DNA from: Actinomycetes bacterium
Lineage (GTDB): Bacteria; Actinomycetota; Actinomycetes; Nanopelagicales; Nanopelagicaceae
Reading direction: 5' to 3'
Assembly (NCBI GenBank): GCA_947383695.1
Contig: OX376642.1
Coordinates: 620,001-684,000, forward strand
Length of the DNA: 64,000 nt
Below the pieces are notes generated by a model. It did not search any database and was not told where the DNA came from. It was given only the letters and a program-made list of their open reading frames with translations. The first letter of the stretch is position 1. Each line of letters starts with the position of its first letter. The position numbers and the translations under genes are program-made. This document shows, piece by piece, positions 8,252 to 17,986 of this stretch.

Positions 8252-8599
8252 ATGACAACAGAAGCAACAACCACAACAGGAATCCTTTTAACGGATGTAG
8301 CTGCATCAAAGGTAGCTGCCCTGCTTGCGCAAGAAGGTCGCGATGATCTCAACCTTCGTGTAGCTGTCCAACCTGGTGGTTGCTCAGGTCTTAAGTACCA
8401 GTTGTACTTTGATGATCGCAATATGGATGGCGATATTGTCCGTGAATTTGGTGCGGTCAAGGTCATCACCGACAAGATGTCAGATCCGTACCTATCAGGT
8501 GCGACTATTGATTTTGTAGACACAATTGAGAAGCAGGGTTTCACAATCGACAATCCAAATGCGCAAGGTTCTTGTGCATGTGGCGATTCATTTAACTAA
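8252..8599 (+). CDS. A-type iron-sulfur cluster carrier (HesB/IscA/ErpA family)
   Basis: 115-aa protein that carries Fe-S clusters to client apoproteins. The three conserved cysteines are Cys44 (PGGCSGLKY) and Cys108/Cys110 near the end (GSCACGD). A GGAG Shine-Dalgarno precedes the ATG at 8252. Mycobacterium has a homologue in the same neighbourhood of the cytochrome oxidase genes. A link to maturation of the nearby Rieske protein is plausible but only inferred from position. erpA would be a reasonable name; the subfamily cannot be fixed by eye. Confidence 0.9.
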   Translation: MTTEATTTTGILLTDVAASKVAALLAQEGRDDLNLRVAVQPGGCSGLKYQLYFDDRNMDGDIVREFGAVKVITDKMSDPYLSGATIDFVDTIEKQGFTIDNPNAQGSCACGDSFN

Positions 8600-8618
8600 C
8601 AAGCTGACTCGTAGACAT

Positions 8619-8624
8619 TAGGAT
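8619..8624 (+). promoter_or_regulatory. -10 element for the PfkB kinase, leaderless
   Basis: TAGGAT followed by 6 nt and the ATG at 8631. Confidence 0.5.
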
Positions 8625-8630
8625 CCCTAC

Positions 8631-9605
8631 ATGAAAATCGGTGTAGCGGGTTCGGTAGGTCTTGACCATTTAATGACTTTCTCCGGAAAGTTCACCGACT
8701 CACTCGTCGCAGGTTCATTGGAAAAGGTTTCCTTAAGTTTTCTAGTGGACAGTCTTGATGTGCGCCGCGGTGGATGTGCGGCAAATATTGCATATGGAAT
8801 GGGCGTTCTTGGCCTTAATCCAATTTTGATCGCAGCGGTTGGAAAGGATTGGGCAGATTACGAAGCTTGGTTAAGCCGCCATGGAGTAGACACCTCTCAC
8901 GCATTGGTTTCAACAACTTTGCACACCGCGCACTTTGTTGTAACAACGGATCAAGATCTCAATCAGATCGCATCTTTCTTTCCAGGAGCAATGTCTGAGG
9001 CTCGCAATATTGAGTTAAGTCCAATCATGGAAAAAACCGGTCGGTTAGACATGATGGTGATTTCACCTGATGATCCTGAAGCGATGCTTCGTCACTCCGA
9101 AGTGTGTCGTCAATTAAACATTCCATTTGCAGCAGATCCATCGCAGCAGATGGCACGCATGACGGGTGAAGAGATCAAGTTGTTAATCGATGGCGCTTCA
9201 TACCTGTTCCTCAATGAGTATGAATTAGCGCTAGCTATGCAAAAAACCGGCTGGAGCGATCGCGAGATTCTTGATCGTGTGAAGTATCGCGTTGTCACAC
9301 TTGGTTCTCAGGGGGCAAAGGTTGAAAGTGGGGCAGGGGAGTTTGTTCAAGTCACCTGTCCGAAGGAGAAATCCAAAACCGATCCAACGGGCGTTGGAGA
9401 TTCATTCCGTTCAGGGTTTATTGCAGGGCTTGCATGGGGGCTTTCTCATGAACGGTGTGCCCAATTAGGTGCATTAATCGCTACCTATGTCATCGAAACC
9501 TTGGGAACCCAGGAGTACCGATTTACTGCGGCAGAGTTTGTAGCCCGCTTTGAAGAGGCCTATGGAAAAGATGCTGCAGCGGAGATCGCTTCCCATCTGA
9601 AGTAA
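8631..9605 (+). CDS. PfkB-family carbohydrate/nucleoside kinase, probably adenosine kinase
   Basis: 324-aa ribokinase-fold enzyme. The sugar-binding RRGGCAANIA segment lies near 45-54 and the ATP/catalytic signature DPTGVGDSFRSG at 251-262, with catalytic Asp257. In Mycobacterium the kinase at this position beside ctaC is adenosine kinase (Rv2202c), and the sequence is consistent with that; substrate assignment remains inference by synteny. An adenosine kinase would salvage adenosine to AMP. Confidence 0.82.
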   Translation: MKIGVAGSVGLDHLMTFSGKFTDSLVAGSLEKVSLSFLVDSLDVRRGGCAANIAYGMGVLGLNPILIAAVGKDWADYEAWLSRHGVDTSHALVSTTLHTAHFVVTTDQDLNQIASFFPGAMSEARNIELSPIMEKTGRLDMMVISPDDPEAMLRHSEVCRQLNIPFAADPSQQMARMTGEEIKLLIDGASYLFLNEYELALAMQKTGWSDREILDRVKYRVVTLGSQGAKVESGAGEFVQVTCPKEKSKTDPTGVGDSFRSGFIAGLAWGLSHERCAQLGALIATYVIETLGTQEYRFTAAEFVARFEEAYGKDAAAEIASHLK

Positions 9606-9666
9606 TGTGAGCAGTGCCACCCCTCGCCGAGTTTAGGCTCGTGCCACGCTCAGCGGCTTTTCAAAC

Positions 9667-9672
9667 TATCCT
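9667..9672 (+). promoter_or_regulatory. -10 element for ctaC, leaderless
   Basis: TATCCT, 7 nt before the ATG at 9680. This argues for the shorter ctaC start rather than the in-frame codon at 9614. Confidence 0.5.
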
Positions 9673-9679
9673 TACCCCT

Positions 9680-10441
9680 ATGTCCCGACGCACCCGATTG
9701 ACTCGATTGAGCCGCCTCAAGCCGCTCCTGTTTTTGGCCCCGCTCGCATTGCTCACTGGTTGCTCCAAGGTTTCAGGACTTGGTTTTGAAGAGGGCATCA
9801 CAAGTGTTAACGATCAATCCTTATCTTTGTGGCAAGGTGCATGGATCGCAGCGGGAGTTGTCGGCGTATTTACTTTAATTTTAATTGTATGGCCAGCAAT
9901 TTTCCATCGTGGCAAGAAGGAAGATCCATCTTTCCCAAAGCAAACTCAGTACAACGTACCTGTTGAAATTGCTTACACAGTTATTCCATTTATCATCGTT
10001 GCGGTTTTGTTTTACTACACAGCACAGAAGCAAACAATCATCACTGAAAAAACTACAACGTATGCCCATGAAATTACCGTTGAAGGAATTCAGTGGTCGT
10101 GGCAGTTTGGTTACCCAGAAGCTGGTCCAAAAGCTGTTGTAACAGGCACACCTGAACAAACACCAACATTGGTTGTTCCACTAGGGGAGCGCGTACGCTA
10201 CACATTGACCGCAAATGATGTTGTTCATGGTTTCTGGATCCCAGCCTTCATGATTCAGATGCAGAATCTTCCAGGAGTAACCAACCACCTTGAATTCACC
10301 GCCAATAAGTTGGGTGAGTTCCCGGGTCGTTGCAATATTTTGTGCGGACGTAACCACTCGCAAATGTTGTTTACCGTAAAGGTAGTAACACCTGCAGAGT
10401 ACGACGCATATCTTGAAACAATTAAGGGAGGCCAAGCATGA
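9680..10441 (+). CDS. ctaC: Cytochrome c oxidase subunit II
   Basis: 253-aa aa3-oxidase subunit that receives electrons at the binuclear CuA centre. It starts with a basic N-region and a lipoprotein signal (LLTGC, Cys28), followed by two membrane segments and the periplasmic cupredoxin domain. CuA ligands are visible in [14 protein letters not shown]: Cys218, Cys222, His226, Met229; the other His is in VVHGFW. The usual Glu between the cysteines (CxExC) is Ile here, confirmed at codon level (TGC AAT ATT TTG TGC). First gene of ctaC-ctaD-ctaF; its stop overlaps ctaD by ATGA. Confidence 0.95.
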   Translation: MSRRTRLTRLSRLKPLLFLAPLALLTGCSKVSGLGFEEGITSVNDQSLSLWQGAWIAAGVVGVFTLILIVWPAIFHRGKKEDPSFPKQTQYNVPVEIAYTVIPFIIVAVLFYYTAQKQTIITEKTTTYAHEITVEGIQWSWQFGYPEAGPKAVVTGTPEQTPTLVVPLGERVRYTLTANDVVHGFWIPAFMIQMQNLPGVTNHLEFTANKLGEFPGRCNILCGRNHSQMLFTVKVVTPAEYDAYLETIKGGQA

Positions 10442-12093
10442 CAACCTATGCAGAGAAGCCAACGATGACCGCAGGTCGTCCGGCGCCTACCCCAAAGGGA
10501 AGATCCTTTGTTAAGTGGATAACTTCTACTGACCACAAGACAATCGGCTACCTCTACCTAATGACATCTTTTGCATGGTTCCTTATCGGAGGAGTCCTTG
10601 CCCTTGCCCTGCGTGCAGAATTAGCACGTCCAGGAATGCAGTTTGTAAGTAATGAGCAGTACAACCAGATTTTCACAATGCACGGAACAATCATGTTGCT
10701 TATGTTTGCAACACCTCTGTTTGTTGGTTTTGCCAATGTGATCATGCCGCTTCAAATCGGTGCTGCAGATGTGGCCTTCCCACGTCTGAACATGCTTTCG
10801 TACTGGCTGTACTTCTTCGGTTCCATCATGGCCTTCGGAGGTTTTCTATCGCCAGGAGGAGCTGCATCATTTGGTTGGACTGTTTACGCTCCACTTTCAA
10901 ATGCTCAGTACTCACCAGGAATTGGTTCAGATCTTTGGTTGATCGGTTTGGCTATCAGTGGTGTTGGAACGATTTTGGGTGGCGTTAACTTCATTACAAC
11001 GATCTTCACAATGCGTGCTCCCGGAATGACCATGTTCCGCATGTCGATCTTTTCTTGGAACGTATTGTTGACCGCGATCTTGGTACTACTTGCTTTCCCA
11101 CCTCTAGCAGCTGCACTACTTGGCTTAGAAGCGGATCGTTTGTATGGAACACATCTCTTTGATCCTGCCAATGGTGGCGTGATGTTGTTCCAGCACTTGT
11201 TCTGGTTCTTCGGGCACCCAGAGGTTTATATCCTGGCCTTGCCGTTCTTCGGAATCGCAACTGAAATTTTGCCGGTATTTAGCCGCAAGCCAATCTTTGG
11301 TTACTTGGGATTGATCGCAGCAACTATTGCAATCTCAGCGCTATCCGTTTCTGTGTGGGCGCACCACATGTTCGCAAGCGGTCAGGTTCTGTTGCCATTC
11401 TTCTCATTCATGACATTTTTGATCGGTGTTCCAACTGGTGTGAAGTTCTTCAACTGGATCGGAACAATGTGGCGCGGCCACGTAACATTTGAAACTCCAA
11501 TGTTGTGGGTTATGGGTTTCTTGATCACCTTCTTGTTCGGTGGATTAACAGGAATCATCCTTGCCTCACCTCCACTTGATTTTGCAGTGTCAGCTAGCTA
11601 CTTCGTCGTTGCTCACTTCCACTACGTACTCTTTGGAACAGTGGTCTTTGCGATGTTTGGTGGTTTCTACTTCTGGTGGCCAAAGATGACCGGCCGCATG
11701 CTCAATGAAACCCTTGGAAAGATCCACTTCTGGACCTTGTTCTTCGGTTTCCACTTAACCTTCTTGATCCAACACTGGTTAGGAATCAAGGGCTTCCCAC
11801 GTCGTTACGCAGATTATCTGCCAACTGATGGCTTCACATTTATGAACACCGTCTCAACGATCGGTTCATTCCTGTTAGCTCTTTCAATGATTCCATTCGC
11901 AATCAATATCTGGATTACACGCAAGGCACCACTTGTTGGTGTCGATGATCCATGGGGTTACGGCTCCTCTTTGGAATGGGCGACATCATGTCCTCCACCT
12001 CGCCACAACTTCCTTTCAATGCCACGTATCTCATCTGAGCGACCAGCATTTGATCTTCACCATCCGCATGTAAAGACTGAAGGGCATAAGTAA
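10438..12093 (+). CDS. ctaD: Cytochrome c oxidase subunit I
   Basis: 551-aa heme-copper oxidase catalytic subunit with about 12 membrane helices, containing low-spin heme a and the heme a3-CuB site where O2 is reduced. Diagnostic motifs: [10 protein letters not shown] (CuB His, cross-linked Tyr and the proton-gate Glu), WAHHMF (two CuB His), [10 protein letters not shown] (heme ligands), and the D-channel segment [11 protein letters not shown]. This makes it an A-type proton-pumping oxidase. Translationally coupled to ctaC through ATGA. Confidence 0.97.
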   Translation: MTTYAEKPTMTAGRPAPTPKGRSFVKWITSTDHKTIGYLYLMTSFAWFLIGGVLALALRAELARPGMQFVSNEQYNQIFTMHGTIMLLMFATPLFVGFANVIMPLQIGAADVAFPRLNMLSYWLYFFGSIMAFGGFLSPGGAASFGWTVYAPLSNAQYSPGIGSDLWLIGLAISGVGTILGGVNFITTIFTMRAPGMTMFRMSIFSWNVLLTAILVLLAFPPLAAALLGLEADRLYGTHLFDPANGGVMLFQHLFWFFGHPEVYILALPFFGIATEILPVFSRKPIFGYLGLIAATIAISALSVSVWAHHMFASGQVLLPFFSFMTFLIGVPTGVKFFNWIGTMWRGHVTFETPMLWVMGFLITFLFGGLTGIILASPPLDFAVSASYFVVAHFHYVLFGTVVFAMFGGFYFWWPKMTGRMLNETLGKIHFWTLFFGFHLTFLIQHWLGIKGFPRRYADYLPTDGFTFMNTVSTIGSFLLALSMIPFAINIWITRKAPLVGVDDPWGYGSSLEWATSCPPPRHNFLSMPRISSERPAFDLHHPHVKTEGHK

Positions 12094-12096
12094 GCG

Positions 12097-12501
12097 ATGA
12101 AAGCATCCTGGAAGTTATTTGGCGGATTAAGTGTTTTCTATGTACTGATGACTGTCATTTACTGGCAGGTCGGTGGTGAACCGGTCGGCGTTGCAGGAAT
12201 GCTTCTGTCAGCTTGTTTGGCTGGAATGGTTGGTTTCTATGTGTGGTTCACACAAAAGCGAATCGGCGTAACACTTCCTGAAGATAATTTGACCGCTGAA
12301 ATTTCAGATGGAGCTGGTGAACTTGGTTTCTATAGCCCTCATTCATGGTGGCCTCTTCCTGTAGCAATGAGTGCATGTGTATTTGCACTTGGACTAGTTA
12401 TTGGTTGGTGGTTATCTCTTATCGGTCTTGGCTCACTTGTGATCTCCATCATCGGAATGGTTACTGAGTACGAGAAGCCAGAGACAGTTTCTGCTCACTA
12501 A
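12097..12501 (+). CDS. ctaF: Cytochrome c oxidase subunit IV, actinobacterial type
   Basis: 134-aa membrane protein with four predicted helices, in pairs around 5-50 and 85-125, separated by an acidic loop (LPEDNLTAEISDG). Position directly after ctaD and overall pattern match the actinobacterial subunit IV, found in the bc1-aa3 supercomplex. Starts 3 bp after the ctaD stop. Confidence 0.88.
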   Translation: MKASWKLFGGLSVFYVLMTVIYWQVGGEPVGVAGMLLSACLAGMVGFYVWFTQKRIGVTLPEDNLTAEISDGAGELGFYSPHSWWPLPVAMSACVFALGLVIGWWLSLIGLGSLVISIIGMVTEYEKPETVSAH

Positions 12502-12974
12502 TGAGTACCGATCGCGCTGAGATTCTGGCAACGGATTTTCCGAATACTGCTGCGGCGCGAATCACTATCAATGCACCTGCTCATATGATCTTTGATCTAG
12601 TGGCAAATCCTGCAGCCCATCAACGCTTTGATGGATCTGGAACCATTCAGCGCTCTATCTCTGGACCTGACCGACTTTTTCTGGGTGCGAAGTTCGGAAT
12701 GGCAATGAAGATCAAAGTTCCATACCGCATCAAAAATACAGTTGTTGCCTTTGAGGAGAATAAAAAGATCACCTGGTGCCATTTGATGAAGTGGACCTGG
12801 TGCTACGAATTACAGGCGATCTCAGATTCCCAAACAGTTGTCACTGAATCATTTGATGCAAGCAATATCCCAGCCTTTGCCAAGTGGTGGTTGAAAACAA
12901 CGGGTGCAATGGCCCATAACCCAAAGTGGATGGCTAAATCATTAGTAGCCCTGAAGGCGATCTGCGAAGCTTGA
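12501..12974 (+). CDS. SRPBCC-family (START-like) protein
   Basis: 157-aa soluble protein with the pattern of the SRPBCC/polyketide-cyclase fold: N-terminal strand with ARITINAPAHMIFDLVANPAAH, a central beta-rich region with tryptophans (ITWCHLMKWTWCYE), and a C-terminal helix. The family binds hydrophobic ligands; the ligand is unknown. It starts in TAATG overlap with ctaF, so it is probably co-transcribed with the oxidase genes, and it is followed by a TTGA overlap into the EamA gene. Confidence 0.72.
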   Translation: MSTDRAEILATDFPNTAAARITINAPAHMIFDLVANPAAHQRFDGSGTIQRSISGPDRLFLGAKFGMAMKIKVPYRIKNTVVAFEENKKITWCHLMKWTWCYELQAISDSQTVVTESFDASNIPAFAKWWLKTTGAMAHNPKWMAKSLVALKAICEA

Positions 12975-13825
12975 AGTTAGCGCGATTTGCTCCAGCGCTC
13001 TTCGTTCTGTTGTGGAGCACAGGTTTTGTCGGAGCTAAGTACGGATTACCATACGCCGATCCATTTGTATTCCTATCGATTCGCGTCTTAATCGCAGCGA
13101 TACTTCTATTTGGTTTTGCATACCTGTTAAAGATGCCTGTACGCATCGGAAAAACCGCAGTTGTCCGTTCCTCACTTATTGGATTCTTCCTGCATGCCTG
13201 TTATCTGGGCGGCGTCTTCTACTCAATCTCTCAAGGATTGCCAGCGGGTGTTGCCGCCGTTGTTACAAGTCTTCAACCGGTTCTAGTCTCAATCTTTGCG
13301 GTCAAAGTGCTGGGGGAGCAGCTGCGAATTTCGCAGCTTGCAGGATTGCTTCTTGGTTTGTGTGGAGTCATTCTTGTTCTCGGTCCATCATTTAACTCTC
13401 ACATTCCAACCGCTGGGATTATTGCAATCGTTGTAGCTCTTATTGGAAGTACAACAGCAACACTTCTTCAAAAGCGGGTGGGTGCTGATATTCCACTTGT
13501 TGCAGGTACTGCTTACCAATATCTCTTTACCGGTTTGGTCTTAGGTGTAATCGCCTTAGCAACGGGCAATACCCACATCACCTGGAGCTCTCGCTTTACC
13601 GCAGCCTTCGTGTGGCTAGTACTAGTTCTATCGGTCGGTGCGATTCTGCTGCTTTTGTGGCTTCTTAATTCAGGCAGTGCAGCATCGGTTTCATCACTGT
13701 TTTATCTAGTTCCTCCAGCAACTGCGATTGAAGCCTTCTTTCTCTTTGGTGAAAAAGTAAACACCCAAGGCTTCCTTGGAATAGGAGTTACCGCCTTGGG
13801 TGTTTGGCTTGTAATTAGAGGTTAG
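12971..13825 (+). CDS. EamA/DMT-family transporter
   Basis: 284-aa inner-membrane protein with ten predicted helices in two EamA repeats. Typical segments are LLWSTGFVGAKYGLPYADP near the start and the second-repeat PPATAIEAFFLFGE region. The family exports or exchanges small metabolites; the substrate cannot be told. The start is a TTG overlapping the preceding stop (TTGA), so translation is probably coupled. The last bases overlap convergent qcrB. Confidence 0.82.
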   Translation: MKLARFAPALFVLLWSTGFVGAKYGLPYADPFVFLSIRVLIAAILLFGFAYLLKMPVRIGKTAVVRSSLIGFFLHACYLGGVFYSISQGLPAGVAAVVTSLQPVLVSIFAVKVLGEQLRISQLAGLLLGLCGVILVLGPSFNSHIPTAGIIAIVVALIGSTTATLLQKRVGADIPLVAGTAYQYLFTGLVLGVIALATGNTHITWSSRFTAAFVWLVLVLSVGAILLLLWLLNSGSAASVSSLFYLVPPATAIEAFFLFGEKVNTQGFLGIGVTALGVWLVIRG

Positions 13826-15402
13826 TGCTCGATCTCCTTGAGATCATCTGCTGAAACCTTAGGAATGGCTTCAGAGTGAGCAACACTCATACGTGAGCGA
13901 ATCTTGTTTCTGATCGCTCCAGCGCGCTTGACGCCACGACCATCAACCTCAGGAAGCTCAAGTGCAGGTGCTTGTTCATGTGAGGTGAGAAGGTAGGCCT
14001 TCTCCGGTGAGATTGGCTCATGTACTTCAACAAACTCTCCATGTGGAAGTCGCAACAAACGACCTGTCTCGCGACCATGTAGAACCAGCTCGCGATCTGC
14101 ACGTTGTAGAGAAAGACAAAGACGCTTTGTTACAACAAAAGCGATCGGAGGAAGGATAAAGATTCCAAAACGAGTTCCCCACATAATTTGATTGATAGAT
14201 AAATCAAAGTGGGTTGCGATCAGATCGTTTCCGCCGTTAATCAGCGCAACAATCATGAAGGTAATTGACATCGCACCAAGGGCTGTGCGGTTTGGTGCGT
14301 TACGTGGACGATCTAGAAGATGGTGTTCACGCTTATCGCCAGTGATCCAACTTTCGATAAATGGATACAGCGCCATTCCGGTGAACAAAATTCCAGGAAC
14401 GATCAAACCAGGAATCAAAATGTTCCAAGAAACTGTGTATCCAAAGTAATGGGACTCAAGTGGTGGTGCCATACGTACTAATCCATCGAGCCATCCCATG
14501 TACCAGTCAGGTTGGGAACCAGCAGAGATCTGTCCTGGTGTGTATGGACCGTATAACCAAATCGGGTTAATGGAAGCAACGGCAGAAAGGAAAGCAATAA
14601 CTCCGAAGACGATGAAGAAGAATCCGCCAGCCTTTGCCATGTAAACAGGCATCAATGGATATCCGACAACATTCTTTTCTGTACGTCCTGGACCTGGGTA
14701 CTGAGTGTGCTTCTGGTACCAGACCAGCATTAAGTGCGCGGTAATCAAAGCAAGGAATGCTCCTGGCAATAACAGAACGTGCACCGTGTAAATACGTGGG
14801 ATAAATGCTTCTCCGGGGAATGCTCCACCAAATGCAAAGTAAGCAAGGTAAGAGCCCACTACTGGAATTGCTTGAATAATCGCTTCAGCGATACGGATAC
14901 CTGTTCCCGACAAAAGATCATCTGGAAGTGAGTAACCAAGGAAACCTTCAACAATTCCAAGAGTTAAGAGACCAACACCAATGATCCAGTTACCTTCGCG
15001 AGGCTTACGGAATGCTCCGGTGAAGAAAACACGCATTAAGTGGGCAACGATCGCTGCCATAAAGATAAGTGCTGCCCAGTGGTGAATCTGACGCATCAAC
15101 AAACCACCACGTACCTCAAATGAGATATGAAGTGTTGATGCATACGCTGCAGACATCTTGATTCCTTCAAGAGGGGCGTATGAACCTTCATAGATAACTT
15201 CGCGTTGAGAAGGATCAAACCAGAATGTTAAAAAAGTTCCTGAAAGCAAAAGAATGATGAATGAGTACAGAGCAACTTCACCAAGTAGGAAAGACCAGTG
15301 ATCAGGGAAGACCTTTTGCAAATTCTTCTTCATCCATGCAGCAGCGCCTGTGCGCTCATCTACATAGTTTGCAACTTGTCCTAAACGAGCTTCAGCTGTC
15401 AT
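13822..15402 (-). CDS. qcrB: Cytochrome bc1 complex cytochrome b subunit
   Basis: 526-aa menaquinol oxidase subunit. The heme-ligating His pairs lie in RQIHHWAALIFMAAIVAHL and in HVLLLPG...LITAHLMLVW; the Q-site loop reads PDWY, the actinobacterial form of PEWY. A soluble C-terminal extension of about 100 residues follows the last helix, as in actinobacteria. Forms the obligate bc1-aa3 supercomplex with QcrA, QcrC and the Cta subunits. Its start overlaps qcrA (ATGA). Confidence 0.96.
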   Translation of the reverse strand: MTAEARLGQVANYVDERTGAAAWMKKNLQKVFPDHWSFLLGEVALYSFIILLLSGTFLTFWFDPSQREVIYEGSYAPLEGIKMSAAYASTLHISFEVRGGLLMRQIHHWAALIFMAAIVAHLMRVFFTGAFRKPREGNWIIGVGLLTLGIVEGFLGYSLPDDLLSGTGIRIAEAIIQAIPVVGSYLAYFAFGGAFPGEAFIPRIYTVHVLLLPGAFLALITAHLMLVWYQKHTQYPGPGRTEKNVVGYPLMPVYMAKAGGFFFIVFGVIAFLSAVASINPIWLYGPYTPGQISAGSQPDWYMGWLDGLVRMAPPLESHYFGYTVSWNILIPGLIVPGILFTGMALYPFIESWITGDKREHHLLDRPRNAPNRTALGAMSITFMIVALINGGNDLIATHFDLSINQIMWGTRFGIFILPPIAFVVTKRLCLSLQRADRELVLHGRETGRLLRLPHGEFVEVHEPISPEKAYLLTSHEQAPALELPEVDGRGVKRAGAIRNKIRSRMSVAHSEAIPKVSADDLKEIEH

Positions 15403-16394
15403 CGTGAGTCACGCTCCCAAAAACTTGGTCCGACCGGTTCGGAGAAAGGATTGCGGGCAACGAGGTAACCCTCGCCATCCACGGTGATATCTAACTGCGG
15501 AAGTGGTCGCGCCGCAGGTCCAAAAATAACCTTGGCGGCTCGAGTCACATCAAATGTTGATTGGTGGCATGGACACAGCAGATGCTTGGTCTGTTGTTCA
15601 TACAATGCGACTGCGCAGCCCATGTGGGAACAAATCTTTGAAAAGGCGATGATTCCTTCATGGGTCATCGCAAGACGATCTGCATCAAGGTTGAACTCAT
15701 CTGGACGCAAGCGAATCAAAAGAACAGCATCCTTAGCGATATCGCTCAAGTGACGGTGCTCTGGATCTTCAATCTCTGGCAAAACCTGTGCAACCGCGCC
15801 AACCTCAAGATCTGAGGCCTTAATGCGGCGATTTCCTGGGTCTGTCACTAAGTGAGTTCCAGCTTTCCAGGTTGTCTTTTCCAATTCATTTCCAGGAAGT
15901 GGACCTAAATCACGAAGCAAAAGAATTGGAGAAAGAGCGGATAAACCAAGTGCGGCTCCAAGTGAGCGCTTAATTAATGAACGTCGCCCTAATCCTGCAG
16001 CACCTGCTCCATCCTTAACCGCTTGAACAAACTCTTTGCGATCAGAATCTGGAGAACGAAACTCATGACGATGCGCAATTACTTCTTGATCCGGCATCAA
16101 AGTCTTTGCCCAATGAATCGCACCCATTCCGATGAAGAACAGTGAGATCGCCATTCCAAGACCTAATCCAAGTTGATGCGCATTTTGCTCACCCATTACT
16201 GGGATAAAGATAAATACATCATCTGGAATAAAACTGTAAGAAAAAATGAGTAATAACGTTCCCAATGCAGAGATACCAAAGAGAATCGCTACTTGACGTT
16301 CTGCACGCTTTGCTGCAACTGGATCATGATCTGCTTTACGGTGAACGTGTGCAGGAAGTCCTGGATCCTTTATAGCTTCGATTTCATTAGACAT
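15399..16394 (-). CDS. qcrA: Rieske iron-sulfur subunit of the bc1 complex
   Basis: 331-aa subunit with three N-terminal membrane helices (the actinobacterial form) followed by the Rieske domain. The 2Fe-2S ligands are in CSHMGCA and CPCHQS near residues 255-280. It passes electrons from menaquinol to QcrC. Overlaps qcrB by ATGA and lies 4 bp from qcrC. Confidence 0.96.
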   Translation of the reverse strand: MSNEIEAIKDPGLPAHVHRKADHDPVAAKRAERQVAILFGISALGTLLLIFSYSFIPDDVFIFIPVMGEQNAHQLGLGLGMAISLFFIGMGAIHWAKTLMPDQEVIAHRHEFRSPDSDRKEFVQAVKDGAGAAGLGRRSLIKRSLGAALGLSALSPILLLRDLGPLPGNELEKTTWKAGTHLVTDPGNRRIKASDLEVGAVAQVLPEIEDPEHRHLSDIAKDAVLLIRLRPDEFNLDADRLAMTHEGIIAFSKICSHMGCAVALYEQQTKHLLCPCHQSTFDVTRAAKVIFGPAARPLPQLDITVDGEGYLVARNPFSEPVGPSFWERDSR

Positions 16395-16398
16395 TTAT

Positions 16399-17190
16399 TT
16401 ATCTCGCCTTCATCGCTAGCCATACAGCAACACCAATAAGAACTCCTAGACCAAGAGTCCAAGCAAGCAAACCTTCTGTCACGGGACCAACGCGTCCAAG
16501 TGATGCACCACCTAGATTTGGTTCAGCCTCTGCAGCCTTAATCCACTTGATGATGGACATCTTCTCTTCAGGAGTAATTGTCTTGTCGCTAAACACTGGC
16601 ATTGATTGTGGACCAGTGACCATCGCTTCGTAAATATGCTTTGGTTCAACACCCATCAACGTTGGTGCGTACTTTCCTTGTGTAAGCGCTCCACCTTGGC
16701 CAGCAAAGTTGTGGCACATCGCGCAGTTGTTGCGGAAAAGTTCTCCACCCTCAGCGGTGCTTCCATCACGTTCGTAATTGAGTTGTTCCTCAGTAGGAAT
16801 TTCAGGTCCCGGTGCAAGAGATGCAACATAGGCAGCCAATGCCGCTGTTTCTTCAGGTGTATACAGAGGTTCCTTACGCATCGCCTGAGTACTCATATCA
16901 GCCATTGGCATACGGCCCGTTCCAACTTGGAAATCAACTGAAGCGGCTCCAACACCAACTAGTGAAGGTGCAATTGCGCCACCTTCAGAGTTAAGACCGT
17001 GGCATGAAGAGCAACCCTTCAAAAAGATCTGACGACCTTCTTCGATGAGCGCTGAGCGATCAGCGGTTGTTGTTTGAGCTGTTGTCGTTGCACTGGCAAC
17101 ACTGAAAGTGGTTCCAATCGCAAGCAAGGCAAAGATCAACAATGCAGGACCTGCCGCCTTGTGGCGACGGTAGCGGGATAGACGCTTCAC
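16399..17190 (-). CDS. qcrC: Diheme cytochrome c subunit of the bc1 complex
   Basis: 263-aa c-type cytochrome with an N-terminal membrane/signal segment near 14-34, two heme-binding motifs CSSCH (60-64) and CAMCH (156-160), and a C-terminal membrane anchor near 240-258. In actinobacteria this protein hands electrons directly to CuA of CtaC, replacing a soluble cytochrome c; none is seen here either. Lies between ctaE and qcrA in the operon. Confidence 0.96.
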   Translation of the reverse strand: MKRLSRYRRHKAAGPALLIFALLAIGTTFSVASATTTAQTTTADRSALIEEGRQIFLKGCSSCHGLNSEGGAIAPSLVGVGAASVDFQVGTGRMPMADMSTQAMRKEPLYTPEETAALAAYVASLAPGPEIPTEEQLNYERDGSTAEGGELFRNNCAMCHNFAGQGGALTQGKYAPTLMGVEPKHIYEAMVTGPQSMPVFSDKTITPEEKMSIIKWIKAAEAEPNLGGASLGRVGPVTEGLLAWTLGLGVLIGVAVWLAMKAR

Positions 17191-17202
17191 TTATATTCCT
17201 TA

Positions 17203-17826
17203 CTACTTAATCAGGTAAATCGCGGCAAATAGCGCGATCCAAACAACGTCGACGAAGTGCCAGTAATACGAAACCACAATTGCTGTTGTTGCTTGCTGAT
17301 GTGTAAATCGACGAGCCTTAGCTACGCGAACCATCACGATCAAAAAGGCGATAAGACCACCGGTTACGTGCAAACCGTGGAAACCAGTTGCTATATAAAA
17401 AACAGAACCGTATGCATTTGTAGATAGTGCAAGACCCTCTGAAACCAACATCGCATACTCGTACACCTGACCTGCGATAAAGAATGAGCCCATCAAAAAT
17501 GTAAGAGCAAACCACTCGCGCATGCCCCACTTGTTAATCTGGAACAACTTTCCGGTGCGATGATTTTGAAAACGCTCAGCAGCAAAAACACCGAACTGGC
17601 AGGTAACTGATGAAAGAACCAAGACAGTTGTGTTGACCGCTGCAAATGGAATGTTAAGCATCTCTGTTGACTCGGACCAGATCGTTGGACCTTGTACTGC
17701 GCGGGTCGTGAAGTACATCGCAAAGAGTGCGGCGAAAAACATGAGCTCGCTAGAGAGCCACACGATTGTTCCGACAGCTACTGCATTGGGACGAGAGATT
17801 TTGTGGTGTGCTACGGCGCTTGACAT
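17203..17826 (-). CDS. ctaE: Cytochrome c oxidase subunit III
   Basis: 207-aa membrane protein with five helices. Recognisable subunit III segments are [29 protein letters not shown] and the C-terminal [14 protein letters not shown]. First gene of the minus-strand ctaE-qcrC-qcrA-qcrB operon. The upstream region holds a possible -10 (AATAAT, 7 nt from the ATG). Confidence 0.95.
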   Translation of the reverse strand: MSSAVAHHKISRPNAVAVGTIVWLSSELMFFAALFAMYFTTRAVQGPTIWSESTEMLNIPFAAVNTTVLVLSSVTCQFGVFAAERFQNHRTGKLFQINKWGMREWFALTFLMGSFFIAGQVYEYAMLVSEGLALSTNAYGSVFYIATGFHGLHVTGGLIAFLIVMVRVAKARRFTHQQATTAIVVSYYWHFVDVVWIALFAAIYLIK

Positions 17827-17901
17827 AGGGGCGATTATTCCCGAAAACAGGCTCCGCGTCTGCCTGGGCAGCGCTCAACCGCCCCTCTTTTTGCCCCCGA
17901 A

Positions 17902-17921
17902 GAGGTGAAACGGATCACCTC
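17902..17921. repeat. 20-bp perfect dyad, candidate operator
   Basis: GAGGTGA-aacgga-TCACCTC, 7-bp arms with a 6-bp spacer, in the divergent region between ctaE (minus) and the receiver gene (plus). No U-tract or gene end is nearby, so a protein-binding site is more likely than a terminator. The cognate regulator is unknown. Confidence 0.5.
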
Positions 17922-17974
17922 AAAAATGCAGTTTCTGAGAACCCTCGGAGTAACGAGAACCGCTTACATTTCAA

Positions 17975-17980
17975 TAGAAT
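17975..17980 (+). promoter_or_regulatory. -10 element for the receiver protein, leaderless
   Basis: TAGAAT, 6 nt before the ATG at 17987. It argues against the in-frame GTG at 17981. Confidence 0.5.
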
Positions 17981-17986
17981 GTGACC

